Shown here: piece after piece, positions 10,446 to 21,800 of the stretch
Numbering within the stretch: the stretch's first letter is position 1
How the letters are laid out: each line of letters starts with the position of its first letter
NCBI GenBank assembly: GCA_024362935.1
Contig: JANCRA010000001.1
Coordinates: forward strand, 58,246,930-58,310,929
Source: Setophaga petechia
Lineage: Eukaryota; Chordata; Aves; Passeriformes; Parulidae
Direction of reading: 5' to 3'
Length of the DNA: 64,000 nucleotides
Program-made: the position numbers and the translations under genes
The notes under the pieces: generated by a model
The model's input: only the letters and a program-made list of their open reading frames with translations
Database searches by the model: none
What the model was told of the DNA's origin: nothing

Positions 10446-12675
10446 GAGCCTGCTGCCACTGGGAAGGGCAGACAGGGCCTGGGGAGGGTGCCAGGAATGC
10501 CCAGAGCAGCACGTGTGCTCACTAGGAGCCTGCTGCCCAACCAGTGCTGTGGCTAGGAGAACGCTCCCAGGCCTCAGAGGGAAGCACTTGGAATGCCAGC
10601 CATGGTACCGCAAAACCCGTCTCCAAGGTATATTTTACTTACTGGCCTTGCCTACAGCCCAAGGAACAAGAACAAGTGACCAGAGAGCATCAGAGCTCCA
10701 GCTGATGAGGACTTCCCCTCATTAGTGCCATTTGCACTATTTATGTCACACTCCTGAACTGACAGAGGCTCGGCCTGTCAGCCATGAGAGGAGCTGAAAA
10801 AATCACCACAATTGGCAAAGGAATAATGGGAGTAAACAGCTCCTACATCCATCTGAGTGTGTGCAGCATGTGCAGCAGGCAAGCCCTGAGAGACCTTGGT
10901 GGATGGATCCAAAGAGAGAGCAGTGTGGATAACGAAGGATAAGGGGGTGATGTGGTGGGCAAACAACAAAGACAAGGGGTAGGGCAGGAGCAGGTGAGGA
11001 TCACTGAGCACTTTCCTGGGAAGCTAAAACCAAGAGGATTTATTTTTTGAATGGATGAACCAGGGGAGGGCAGCTCCTGGGACCTAACTACTAAAATACT
11101 TTTATAAGCCTCTGTATAAATAGTTATCATCATGCCATAACTAACCACTTAAACCCCATAGATCTGCTTGAGGTACATCATCACACCAAAGCCCAAACCC
11201 CTCTATTTCCACGAGTCAGGTGTTTGTTTTACTTCTGGGTCAGAAGACTTTTAGATAAGAAAAACAAAGCAGGATTTTAGGACTATGCTGGGATCAAAGG
11301 GAAGAAAGTTCATCAGTCTCAGGATTTCAGCCTAGACTGACTGTAGTAAGATTCTACAGTGACCATCAGCACCCACCAGAAAAGCCAGAAAACTTTATTC
11401 TTCAGACTGGTATATGAGATAACATGATGAATTTATGTCATTCTGCATACATGCAGTAGTAACTATACTCGTGTACACACAGACAGACCCAAATTCAGCC
11501 AGTCGGGGTGACAGCCAGCTCAGGTGTCTTGGACAAAGACATCTGGGAAGGTTTCTACAGCAGCACATCCCACAGGGCTGCAGCAAAGGGCTACAGGGAC
11601 ATGTCCTTGGTGCAGACCCAACGCCAAAACCCTACAAAACCACTATTCCTGAAAACCAGCACCTCTCCCAGTGTCAGCACTGCTTCCACCTCACAGTGTC
11701 CTCTTGTTGTCACTTATCACTTAGTGGAACACTTATTTAAAGGATAAATACCATTTAAAAGCTGCTGTACATTCGACTGCAGCGTGGCTGTGTGAGATCC
11801 AGGCTGGGGCTGCCACCAGAGCACCTGTCGGGCTCCTCCACTGCCAGAGCCACTGGAACAAGGAATCCAGGAGGCCCCACACCTTTCAGAGCACAGCTGG
11901 ATATTAACATACGACAAAAAAATGCCCACATTGCTGCCTATGACCTCTGATAATCTGTGACCAGTGGTGTCACAAGCGATTTCAGCACTGCTGGCACGAT
12001 CTGCTCTCCCAGGCGTGGGGCTGGAACCTGTGCCACAAACTGGCGACGCTCTCATGGCCACACTTGTCCCGACCAACAGTGACACCAAGTGACATCTGCA
12101 TTTGGCCCATAAGCAGGGCAGTTCACCTGACACAGGGTGGCCCAATTACTGCTAAAGACCTTGTCTCTCTGATCCGGAGATGGCCCCAGATCCCAATACA
12201 GCTCCCATTTAAGGCTATTACAGAGGAATCAATCACCTGTCCAAAGGGAGCAACACAGCGAGCTTGGCTGTCAGGAGAGGCTGCTCCTTGTGAGCAGTGC
12301 ATCAGGCTCTGCCTGGAGAGTGAAAGTGACAAAGAGCCAGGCTCAGCAGCCAGCAGTGACCTCCAGCAAGAGCGGCAGCAGCAGCCGAGTCGGGGAGGCA
12401 GCAAGGGTGCCACAGGGTGTGCCAGGAGAAGCCCAGGAGCACACAAAGCTTGCTCCTCCTGCTTGTGTGCAGTGAGTGCCATGCTGTCCTGGCCAGCCTG
12501 CATTGTGGCGAGTCTGGACCACAGCAGGAAGGGGCACCAAGTGCCATCCTGCTTCAGACATTCACTTCTGCATCTGTCCAGGGGAAATACAGCTACAGAG
12601 AACCATCTCCTTTTGACCCTTAGTACCACCAGGTTCTGGACAGGAAGCAAATATACAAAAGGTATATATAAGGTA
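10446..12675. other. Unique non-coding sequence with the longest chance open frame
   Basis: The longest frame of the window, 222 codons at 12064-12732 plus, lies here, with a 187-codon frame on the opposite strand over the same bases. Its translation has no domain and low-complexity Ser/Gln/Cys segments. Both long frames reflect a local lack of stop codons in GC-rich DNA. The segment 12100-12260 has a GAATCAATCACCTG PBX/HOX-like site and may be a weak element. No repeats. Confidence 0.45.
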
Positions 12676-12691
12676 TATATTTGCAAATATA
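12676..12691. repeat. 16 bp perfect palindrome, TATATTTGCAAATATA
   Basis: A self-complementary 16-mer centred on TTGCAA, immediately after two copies of GGTATATATA at 12661 and 12672. The core ATTTGCAAAT can be read as two overlapping POU half sites or as a C/EBP-like dyad. It may simply be part of a TA-rich microsatellite-like patch at 12650-12692. Confidence 0.5.
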
Positions 12692-14740
12692 CAGCACAAT
12701 TTTGTCAGGTGCGTGGGCCATATGCTCTGTAACACACAAAGGCAGGGAGAGGAGGTTCTGGTTTATGTAAGATATCTTCCTTGCTCCCCATAAAACACCC
12801 AGCCCCATGTGAACACAGGGCACCAACTGCACTGGCTTGTGTTTGTGGAGAAAACAGAGAGCAAAAGGGTTAAACAATATCTCTGTATGGTCAGATCTAA
12901 TTTAGCATCCTGATGCTGATCTAGAAGGGCAACTGCAAAGTAAATTAATAGCATTTCTGAAAAAACCAAACAAACCACCATTTAGGGGTTGTCCACAGGG
13001 ATACAAACAGGGTACCAGTAGTCTGATGGAGATATCAAAATGATTGCCCATAAAATGCTCATTTCTGACATGCCTGTAAAAGACATTTATTCAGCAAAAC
13101 CCAGGGAAGGGACACAGAAATGAGCACCAAACAGCAGTAGTGGATCAAACCACTTCCTTTGATTCTAATAAGTCAGAAGTTCAGTCCTGATGAGTGTTAC
13201 ACAACCCTCATGAACCCCAACATGTAGGAAAAAAAATCAGGAGAGACACAAACCCAACATCCTCCACCTCTGATGGAGCCAGAGTCCCCCAGGTCTGTGA
13301 CCCTCAGATGCATCCATGAATGCTAGAAGCTCATTACAGCCGAGGGTGACACAGTGCCATGCAGCAGGGACAAACTGCAGAATGAAGTCCATCCTCCATG
13401 GCAGGAATAATTCCTTGCACTAGAATTCAATTCAGCTCTTCCTAACATAATGGGAGTCAGTGTGGGAATTAAAGGGAGCCAAGCTGGGAGGAAATGTAGT
13501 GTCTTTGCTATTAATTGGGGGACAGGGAAACCACAGGCACATGTAAGACAGGGACAGCAATGTGCTGCTCCTCCCTGTAACTCAGGGTTAGATATTTATT
13601 TTCCTGGAAAGACCTCTAAGGAGCTGGGGATGTTACATGCTACTCTTCATTCTCCACATGCTCCCGTAGCCTTTCCCAAGCCTGGCCGGACATCCAGTGC
13701 ACTGTGACACCACTCCTCAGCACAGGGCTCCTGGGAGAAATAATTAGGAATACAATGAAATCCTGGAGGCAAATCTTTTCTGGGAGCTAAGTTGTGGCTC
13801 CACTGTGAGGGATGCAGTGCCCAGCAGGCTGGACCAGCAGCACTGACATCAAAGCAGCCAGGCAGATCTGTATATGAAAACAATTTGGGTTGCATTTTAT
13901 TCATAACCTTCAAACACCTTGTAGTGAAAACATTTTTAAAAAGAAGAGAAGCCATGTGGAAGCAGCCTCTCTCCATAACAGAAGCCATGACATTAGTCCA
14001 AAGAGCAATATCTGGTACACACAAAGAAATGCTCCTGAAGAAATTAATTTGGGATACCCTTGGTCATGTCCAAAACTACAGTTGCAGATAGAGTGAGTCT
14101 CTGAGAAAAACCAGACAGCATCCTCCACCATACCAGCACAGCCGCCAGCAAGGGCAGACAAGTCTTCATGGCCTTAAACCCCTTATTTGCCAGACTATTT
14201 CCTTTTTTGTCCAGCTAAGTACCTTATTCTCATTAAATCTTTATTTCACATGCTGAAATCTTAGTGGCCTGGGCTACTAAATTCCATCTGATGCTTCCCA
14301 TGAAGTTTGTCAGTGCTGTGCTTTGAGCTCAGTCCCATTCAAGCACAAGCGATAACAGTCCACATCTTCCCGAGGAGCTGGGGCTTGCTGCATTACCATA
14401 GCAGTGCCAGGCTTGTGCCGGAGCTGGGCGTGGTTTGCGCTTGCCTGGATGCAAAGCACAGTCAGAACACCAGGGGTTAGCGACCAGGGCCCATGGAAAA
14501 GGTCACGGTGACAGTCCAGGCACGAGAGCAGTTCTCTATAGCTTATGATGACAAGACTTCACCCTCTGCCTCTCACACCCCCAGGTGCCTTGGCTGCCCG
14601 TGCCCACTGCAGTCTGGCTCCCTGCAGCCCCCAAGGGACCCTGGTTCTGCTGGACAGAGCTTGGCAGAGCCCTTTTCCAAGCTAAGTCATCCCTGCCTGG
14701 TACCAAGCTATGCACCCACTGTGAGACATCCCGGGACAAA
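12692..14740. other. Unique non-coding sequence
   Basis: No supported gene. Frames of 125 codons (13647-14024 minus) and 99 codons (13792-14091 plus) overlap on opposite strands. A CpG-bearing GC-rich segment lies near 14410-14440. No repeat seen. Confidence 0.5.
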
Positions 14741-14822
14741 GACTGAGAAAATTTATCAGAATTAATATAATTACCTCCAAAAATTGTAACTGGCATATAA
14801 TTAATTTTTTATCGGCTCAAGT
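14741..14822. promoter_or_regulatory. AT-rich homeodomain-motif island
   Basis: ATTTATCAGAATTAATATAATTACC, CATATAATTAATTTTTTATCGG and similar cores are packed into 80 bp directly upstream of the strong inverted repeat. Likely a candidate element of the same class as those at 16.1 and 21.5 kb; inference only. Confidence 0.3.
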
Positions 14823-14824
14823 TG

Positions 14825-14880
14825 CTGCTCTGGTGGCCTGTTGTGTTCAGTCTGCTCTGGCTGAACACAACAGGCCACCA
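14825..14880. repeat. Perfect 20 bp inverted repeat with 10 bp loop and flanking direct repeat
   Basis: The arms at 14831-14850 and 14861-14880 are exact reverse complements over all 20 bases, and the loop is 14851-14860. Pairing stops abruptly on both sides (C opposite C). A 9 bp direct repeat, CTGCTCTGG, occurs at 14825-14833 and again at 14852-14860, so the loop repeats the sequence at the start of the first arm. This combination is characteristic of a replication template-switch event. A transcript would fold to a very stable stem, but the short 20 bp stem with no lower extension is unlike a microRNA precursor. Confidence 0.9.
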
Positions 14881-14889
14881 CCATCTAAC

Positions 14890-16140
14890 GGTCTGATTCC
14901 ACTACATCCAGCCATGGAAAATTGGGAAAAAATCCAGGGATGACTTAGAACACAACCAGCCTTCCCTCATTCACTTCTCACCTGGGCAACCCAGCACAGA
15001 GCAGGCCAGAGATACGGTCACAATGAGGGAAGGAACAGGAACCAAGACCTTTGTCACAGCATATGTCACAGCTGAGATGGCCATCATAAACATTGTCACC
15101 ATAGGATCTCAGAAAGCTTTAACCCATACAGAATAACATCATGTCACTTCAGAAGGCTGCAGGCATCTGTCCTCCTTGTTCTTTAGCCCCACTTTTTATA
15201 CCCTCATGTTCATGCACTGCACCTGTGCACCCTCTGTTTCCTGTGGTGATTGGTCAGTGCCCCTGGGCACTCCATGCCTGTTACCTTCAACAATGTTCAC
15301 CTGCTGCTCACAGCTGGAGCCCATTGGGGATGAGGCGCAGCAGCCCCACTCCCCATTCGACAAACTGTGTGCCTACAAACCTTCACCAAGCAGGACCGAG
15401 TTGTCAGATGGTGCCAGGTCTCTGCTGTTCCCAGGACGAATGTCCCTTTGCACTCTCCAGCATTTCAGATCACTTCCCATACACAGACATGCATGGAATT
15501 GATACTTGTGTCCCTGAACAGCCACAGAATGGATCCTCTTACATGGATATTTGTGAACACTTTCCTTCCAGAGGCTGCGATAGAATTACAGGTGCTGTGG
15601 GCACCTGCAGCACTCCATCCCTGAGGTCCTGGATACCTCCTGTGTCCCTCAAAGCTCCAACCACAGGACACAGTAGGGAAACGCAGGGAGCTCACCATGA
15701 TACTCCATGATGCCTTGTGCTGAAGCTGCTCAGGAATGGACTGGGAGTTATTTCTGTTTAAGCCATAGGTATTTTCAGGGACTTCCAGTTGCTGCAGGAC
15801 ACCTGATCCCCACTCTGACTTTGACAATTCAGCCGCTTTCCCTGCAGGAATAAAATCTGAAACCCAATCCAATGTGGTGAGAACCCAAAATGTGCCTATG
15901 GCACAGAGATATTGCGAGGCTCTGTCCTGGGCCTCTTAACGCATAATCTATATCCACTTCCCAGAAGATCTTAGACAACTTGGAACAATGATTCCAGGCT
16001 GCTCTGGCTCCATAGGAGTCAGATCTGGCAGATCTAGGTGTTCCTAGGTATTAAGGGAGCACTCCATAGGTAGAGACTGCAGCCAGGACTGCCTGTGTCT
16101 GGCACGCTGTGGGTGCTCTGGTAGCCTCTGCCCATCCCTA
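14890..16140. other. Unique non-coding sequence
   Basis: The 189-codon frame at 15141-15710 plus overlaps frames of 108 and 85 codons in other plus frames and 135 codons on the minus strand. It is Cys/Ser/Pro-rich with no domain. Nothing repetitive. Confidence 0.5.
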
Positions 16141-16560
16141 TACAGCCCAACTCCAATTACAACCTCATTCCACTTAACGGGGCCTTGATGGCAATTTCAT
16201 TACTCAAAAAGTCACATTTATTAGTCCATTGTAATGTGTTGTGATTGTAACTCTAATGCTAATAGGAAGAAGTTTAACCTCATTCCATTTTCCATACAGT
16301 TAAAAACCTGGTTACAATGGTCATAAATCAGGGTTTCAAATGTCATAAAAGCAGAGTTGCAGCTCTACACTACGCGCATCTTTTTTTAATCTTTGCATTT
16401 CATATTAATCTCAGATCCAGTCTTTCACAACTCCACTTACAACCCACATTTTATTTAGATTATCATTATGATAGCAGAAAAAAATCCTCACCCTGCATAT
16501 AATTTGCATGATTTAGGTAGACTGTGTTTTCAATTACATTAATAACCTAAAATGAGGCAG
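16141..16560. promoter_or_regulatory. Candidate conserved regulatory block 6 with POU octamer
   Basis: The longest clean AT-rich, low-complexity-free block of the first 20 kb. It carries many TAAT/ATTA homeodomain cores, repeated CATTCCA/CATTCCATTTTCC TEAD-like sites near 16168 and 16280, GATTATCATTATGATA, and a perfect POU octamer ATTTGCAT at 16502-16509 followed by GATTTAG. CpGs at ACTACGCGCAT (near 16370) are retained inside AT-rich DNA. There is no convincing open frame. This profile fits a deeply conserved developmental enhancer; conservation must be tested. Confidence 0.5.
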
Positions 16561-17135
16561 ACTGATTAGAACCCTTTCTCTCACTTAGAACGAATATTTT
16601 CATTAGTGATGTCTTTGGAGATGCCCCTCCTTCCTCAGTATTCCACACACACACACCATGATGGATACTGTAAAGGAAACACTCCCTAACTTTGGTGCCA
16701 AGGGATCCTGTTCTTCCTGGGAAGCCAGAGACAGAATGGCATAACCCTACAGAAAGACCCTGCATCTAGGCAGGAACTCCTCACCTCATCTCTTCCATTC
16801 AAGGGCACATCATTTCAATTTTTTCCTCAACTACTATTTTCAGAGATGCTTCTTAGAAAATAACTAGTTGTGTCCTAAAGGCATTTCAATGCAATCACAG
16901 AAGGTCTGGATCCAGAGTGCCTTGGGCTGGCTTCTTTCCTGGTAACCCACAGATTTTAACAACAAGGAACATGTACTAATCATGCCAAAAAGTGGAGGTT
17001 TGAGCTGAGACAAGAGGAACCTCAGCTTCAGTCTACAGAGGAATGACGGCCCTGGAGGTTGCGCCTCACTGATCTTACAGCCTTGATACTAAGTTTACCT
17101 ACCACTGCATGAATGACAGCCATAATGCCATGCCA
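16561..17135. other. Unique non-coding sequence
   Basis: Ordinary sequence with a six-unit CA run near 16646. No gene or hairpin recognised. Confidence 0.5.
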
Positions 17136-17398
17136 AGAAAGAAAAAGAAAGAAAGGGAGAAAGACAGAAAGAGAGAAAGGGAAGGGAAGGGAGGAAGGAA
17201 GGAAAAGGAAAGGAAGGAAAGGAAGGAAAGGAAGGAAAGGAAGGAAAGGAAGGAAAGGAAGGAAAGGAAGGAAAGGAAGGAAAGGAAGGAAAGGAAGGAA
17301 AGGAAGGAAAGGAAGGAAAGGAAGGAAAGGAAGGAAAGGAAGGAAAGGAAGGAAAGGAAGGAAAGGAAGGAAAGGAAGGAAAGGAAGGAAAGGAAAGG
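17136..17398 (+). repeat. Polypurine satellite, about 20 units of 9 bp
   Basis: From about 17136 the plus strand is almost purely A and G. After an irregular GAAA/GGGAA lead-in, an essentially perfect GGAAAGGAA unit of 9 bp repeats from about 17207 to 17392. The long open frames here (111 and 98 codons plus, 146 codons minus) are translations of the repeat, Lys-Glu-Arg or Phe-Leu-Pro periodic, and are not genes. Mirror-symmetric homopurine DNA of this length can adopt triplex (H-DNA) structure, and near-perfect units suggest recent length instability. Confidence 0.95.
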
Positions 17399-20300
17399 AT
17401 TGTCTCTGAAACCTTTTCAGTTTGGTCTTCACGATCTCAGGTGAGCTAGAAGGTAGAAAAGATGGCACATGGTAAGCACCTGTTAATCACAATATTCTTT
17501 TTCCATCAGCTCAAAGCCTCTGCAATGCTCGGAGGCAGACACCAAGAGGAGTGTTCCAGTCCTTGGTTCCCAAAGCCCAAGCCACCACAGCTCTATGTAA
17601 TGCCTACTCAGAGTCCCCACTGCCAGAGGTGAAAGCAGAAGGAAGGAAATGCTGCTATTGGAGACCATAGCAGGGGAGAGAAGATGGGCCCATTCTCCTG
17701 CTGGAGCGACCCTGCAGGCTGTTAATTTGGGTTACAGGCAGAAATGGATATGCACTTTGCATCTCGGGCAAGGCTTTCCTTTAAAAAGGCTTCCCCTTGC
17801 ACACCTGGAGATGGACTGACAGACCTGTCACAGCCAGGCTCCCTTGCACACCTGGAGAAGGGCTGACAGGGCTGTCAGAGCCAGAGGTGCAATGCTGTGC
17901 TCTGCTCCCAGCCACTCCAGCTGCCGTGGGGCTGTGGTCAGACCCAGAGGCCCAAATGGATCTGCTGGAACCTGAGGGGATGAGCCTCATCTTGTTCCTG
18001 GTACCGCCACTGCCAACAAAACCATCTCTGCCTTTTCATGCTGCCCAGGGAGGGCAGTGCGGCTCCGTAAATATTTTAAGTCCAGGGGCAGTGGGGAGGG
18101 ACAGCCAGGAAGGGAAAGCACCTCAACCCACTGCCTTGTCAAATGCGGATGCTGGCACGCTCCCACAAAATGCCTGACGGGTCCGAGCCTAAGGCAAAAA
18201 GCTCTGCCCAGCCCCCATGGCAGCTGTTTATCTGCTCCACAGATGTGGGAGGACTGCTATTCCTGCCTCCACAACCCTGCACTCCATTGCCAAGGGGAGC
18301 CTTAGCTGGGAATTGGACTCTGAAATGCATGCAGCACAAGCCCAGCGGCATCTGTCTGTGCTCTGGAAAGAGACTTCTGAGAGCAGGGACCTCCCAGCCC
18401 TCCTGTCCCACTCAGACACTTGTTCCCTTTCTGCATCCCTCCCTCCAGCTCTCCTGGGATCCATCCTGCACAGGCAGGGACATTGCAATGGGGATGGAGA
18501 AACAGAGACCTTTTATGAACAAATTCTGTTCCCTCCCCTCAGCCCTGGTCCCTCCTCATGAGTTTTCAACCAAAGCAGCAGCAGCACCTACTTTCAGAAC
18601 AGCCTGACTTTGCTCTGTCTCAGGGTTTACCCAATGCCTTGGACCATCTCTTACTTACACACCTGAAGTGTTACCCGGACAAATAAAACAAGGAACCTCC
18701 TTCCCTAAACCAAATTTCTCCCTGTAGCTTCAGCTTGGAGGCCTTTCACTGCCTGCTCTTGCCTGTGTTCTCCTCCAAAATCCCACCCAGCCCCAGCACT
18801 GCACAGGCCAGGCCTGTCCCTCAGCTCCTTCCACCTGCCACTCTTCCTCCCAGGCTTTAAGTCTCCCTCCTGACAGGGAAACCAGTTTGGCTCTCAAGTA
18901 AAGGGTATCTGAGCTCTTCTCAAAGGCTCCCCCACACCCTCCAGCACAAAGGTACAGTGCAGCAAGGAGCACAATCCCAGCTGTACAGAAACAGAGAGTT
19001 CCGAAACGCCCTCTGACAGTGGGCACCTCCAACAGATTTGTTTGGTTTGTGACAATCCTGCAAACAAATACTGCGGTGTGTGGAATAAAATGCCAACAGC
19101 CAATGAACTGTGCTCTGTTTCTGCTGACTAAACATCTTTTCCTGCATCAGGCAGAGCAGACCTGGAAAATGTGCTGAGCCATCAGCCTACAGACACTTCT
19201 GAGATGACAAACCAGAGATGCTGATTCTTTCCCACAGCTGACATGACTCCAGGGACACAACAGGGCCATGAAATGGCCTAACAGACCTGACCCTACCAAG
19301 ATGCCACTGGTACCATTCCTCACAGGCACTATATAGAAAAGGAAATGTCAAAACTATTTATTTAGAAGGAATTTTATCCTGCTCTGAAAGCACCTTCACC
19401 CCAACAGGCACAGCACAGAGCAGGGGGACCATCATCGGTCAGTGTTTGAGCTTAAACTTAATCTACTGCTTCCACCTAGGTTGTAGATCAACAGTCTTAA
19501 AAATCCTTCTCTCATATAATGTTATGGGGAGGGAAGAGGGGAAAAAAGCAAATACTCACTGGGGACTGCTGGGCACGTGGTACCATCAGCAGAGAGCCCC
19601 CTCACTTCTGCCAGCCCACCAGTGCAGCCCAGCCCTTCCCTTCCCTGCTCACACACACTCACATGGATCCAGATTCATGATGCTGTCATTGCTCATTGTT
19701 CTCAAACCAACCATAATATCAGATGATATCAGAACACAAGGGCTTGGAGGATTTCAACCCACTCAGCAGAAAAATGGGTGTCCAAACACTGTGTGCTTAC
19801 AGATATTTCACACCTTGGACTATCACAGCTGCCTTCAACATTTCCTGTCCTTGGTAAGTCTCGGGCTTTGCTTATTTTCATCTCCCAGTTCCACTCTCAT
19901 TTGCATTTCCACAGTGGCTACTCCTTACTAGCAACATCAGAGGTACTGAAGAACAGGAACCCAAGCACAGCACACCTTGAGTCAGACACACCAGTGACAA
20001 GTCAGGCAGAAATAAGCAGCCAGCAAGAGACATCCTCTTCACATACGCTTGCCAGTGAGCCTGGCGAGGTTCTAATTCCACAGAGGGTACAGGCACTGGG
20101 CACAATCCTTGGGGTTACAAGGACCATGCCCCAAAGCAGCTGTTCCAGCCCTCTGGCACAGCTTGTGCCTGGCACATTTGAGAGATGCCCTGACACTCTG
20201 CTGTTTACCACCACAGACAGACAGGGTGCAGACACCAGTGCTTTCTTCCCCCATTTCCTTCCCAACACAAATGGTGCCTGTGACATACAGGATTATGAGG

Positions 20301-21540
20301 GAACAAGGAGCCAGAGAGCAATGAATGGTCAACCGATGGAGAGTTCTCTCCAGTCAAGGTCACCCAGTTAAACACATCCCTACAACCTCACCCCCGACTT
20401 CTGAGACTCAGCTGCCCTGGTGAACACCCAGCTGTCAGCGTTCAGGTTAATTGCCATGCACATCTCCAGCCTTTGCTCGAAGTTCTGTAATGAAGAGACT
20501 GAATTTTTGATAAAATCATAAAATCACATCCAGACCCTTTCCCTGGAGCCAGAAATCCCCCCTTTTGGTTGTCATATGATGGCTCTCACTCTGAGATCAG
20601 ACATGATATTTAAGAGGCCTGCACACAGGCATAAAACAAAGGAAAATAAAACCCAAAGAAATAAACTTTTTAAGCATCATAGAGGAAACAGCTCCAGCAA
20701 ACCCTATCCACATGTGGGCTGGGAATGTCAGTTCAGGAACACTTGCTGGGTTATCCAGACACAACTCATTCAGCTACTCAGCTGCTTATTGACATGAGTC
20801 CTTTCTTTACACAAGAAGAAAGAGCTTCTACCATCTACACTCTGCTGCCCCAGCCCAGGATGTGGAGAGCCCATAAGGCTTGTATCTCACTGCTTTTGTT
20901 ACAGTCCACTTTTAATTCATGCTAAGTAACTGCTGCACAAAAGGTCCATTCTCCATCCAGCACTGTACACCAAAGGTTAAACACCTGTCAGAAGGCTATT
21001 AGCAAGGCAAAGGAACAGGGTTAGTAGAAAGCAAACTTGTGCTTACAAGTGAAGGAGGGAAAGAGACCTACGGCAGGTTCAGCACTGTCTGCAGTCCAGC
21101 TGGCACCCACTCTGGAAATGCAGCAGATGAGAAGCCCAAAAAACTGCTGGCTCCAATGCCAACTGCTAAGGAAGGAAATTTCCTTTTCTCCTTCCTCACA
21201 AGAGTGTGCAGTAAACTCGCTGCAGCTCTTTGTCCTTGAATGCCAACATCAGAAGGGAAGACATCTTTAAAGAGAAGTTATCCCCCAAGTTCACAGCTGA
21301 TATTCCTTTCTTATTTAGGGGAGTCTCTGGGGGCAGGACTGTACCAACAGAACTGGGGTAGGACAAGGTAAAGGTGGGGCCTCGTGCTCCCCGTTACTGC
21401 ATTTTGGTGGGGGGCCACGGGAATTGACATGATTTGTACTCATCAAGTAAGTAATATATTGACTCCAACACAGCCAAGAAAACCCCAACTAGGCAAGATA
21501 TAGAGGCCCTCACCATCTTGTCACCCTCCAAATGGGAGAA
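17399..21540. other. Unique non-coding sequence
   Basis: Over 4 kb with no supported gene. It includes frames of 154 codons (18143-18607 plus), 161 and 197 codons (19446-19931 and 19778-20371 plus), each overlapped by frames in other phases. None has a domain. A 47 bp tandem duplication lies at 17794-17885. No AT-rich motif island of the kind seen elsewhere was noted. Confidence 0.5.
17794..17885. repeat. 47 bp tandem duplication, two copies
   Basis: CCCTTGCACACCTGGAGA begins at 17794 and again at 17841. Both copies continue through GGCTGACAG/GACTGACAG, CTGTCA and AGCCAG with a few substitutions. The copies are old enough to have diverged. The period is not a multiple of three. Confidence 0.8.
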
Positions 21541-21800
21541 GCACAGTTAACAGCACTAGAGAAATGTTTCCTATTTGATTTTATTAACTGATTGACATGA
21601 ATTAATGCATTGGGATATTTGATTGTGTCATAAAATGTGTATATGAACATCATGATTCACTTTAATGTACCCATTACTGCTTGATGTGCCATTATATTAG
21701 ACTAAATTAAAAGAATTTTATGGAAAAAAAATTACAATTAAAGACTCAAAATTGATTACATTCATAACTTAGAGGATATTCACTTCTATTCATGTTTTGA
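21541..21800. promoter_or_regulatory. Candidate conserved regulatory block 7 with TALE-homeodomain composite
   Basis: Strongly AT-rich island with TGATTGACATGAATTAAT at 21589-21606, a TALE (PBX-MEIS/PREP type) core TGATTGAC fused to a homeodomain TAAT palindrome. It also holds ATGATTCACTTTAATG, several ATTA/TAAT cores and AAATTGATTACATTC. A close variant of the composite occurs at 57484-57500. No open frame of note. Enhancer function is inferred. Confidence 0.45.

Noticed and set aside
12064..12732. 222-codon plus-strand open frame, the longest in the window
   Set aside because: No recognisable domain, opposed by a 187-codon frame on the minus strand, biased Ser/Gln/Cys composition, and a length near the maximum expected by chance for 64 kb in six frames.
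14825..14880. MicroRNA precursor
   Set aside because: Perfect 20 bp stem with 10-nt loop and no lower stem; real precursors are longer and have bulges. Template switching explains it better.
17028..17468. 111-146-codon frames over the purine tract
   Set aside because: Translations of the 9 bp satellite only.
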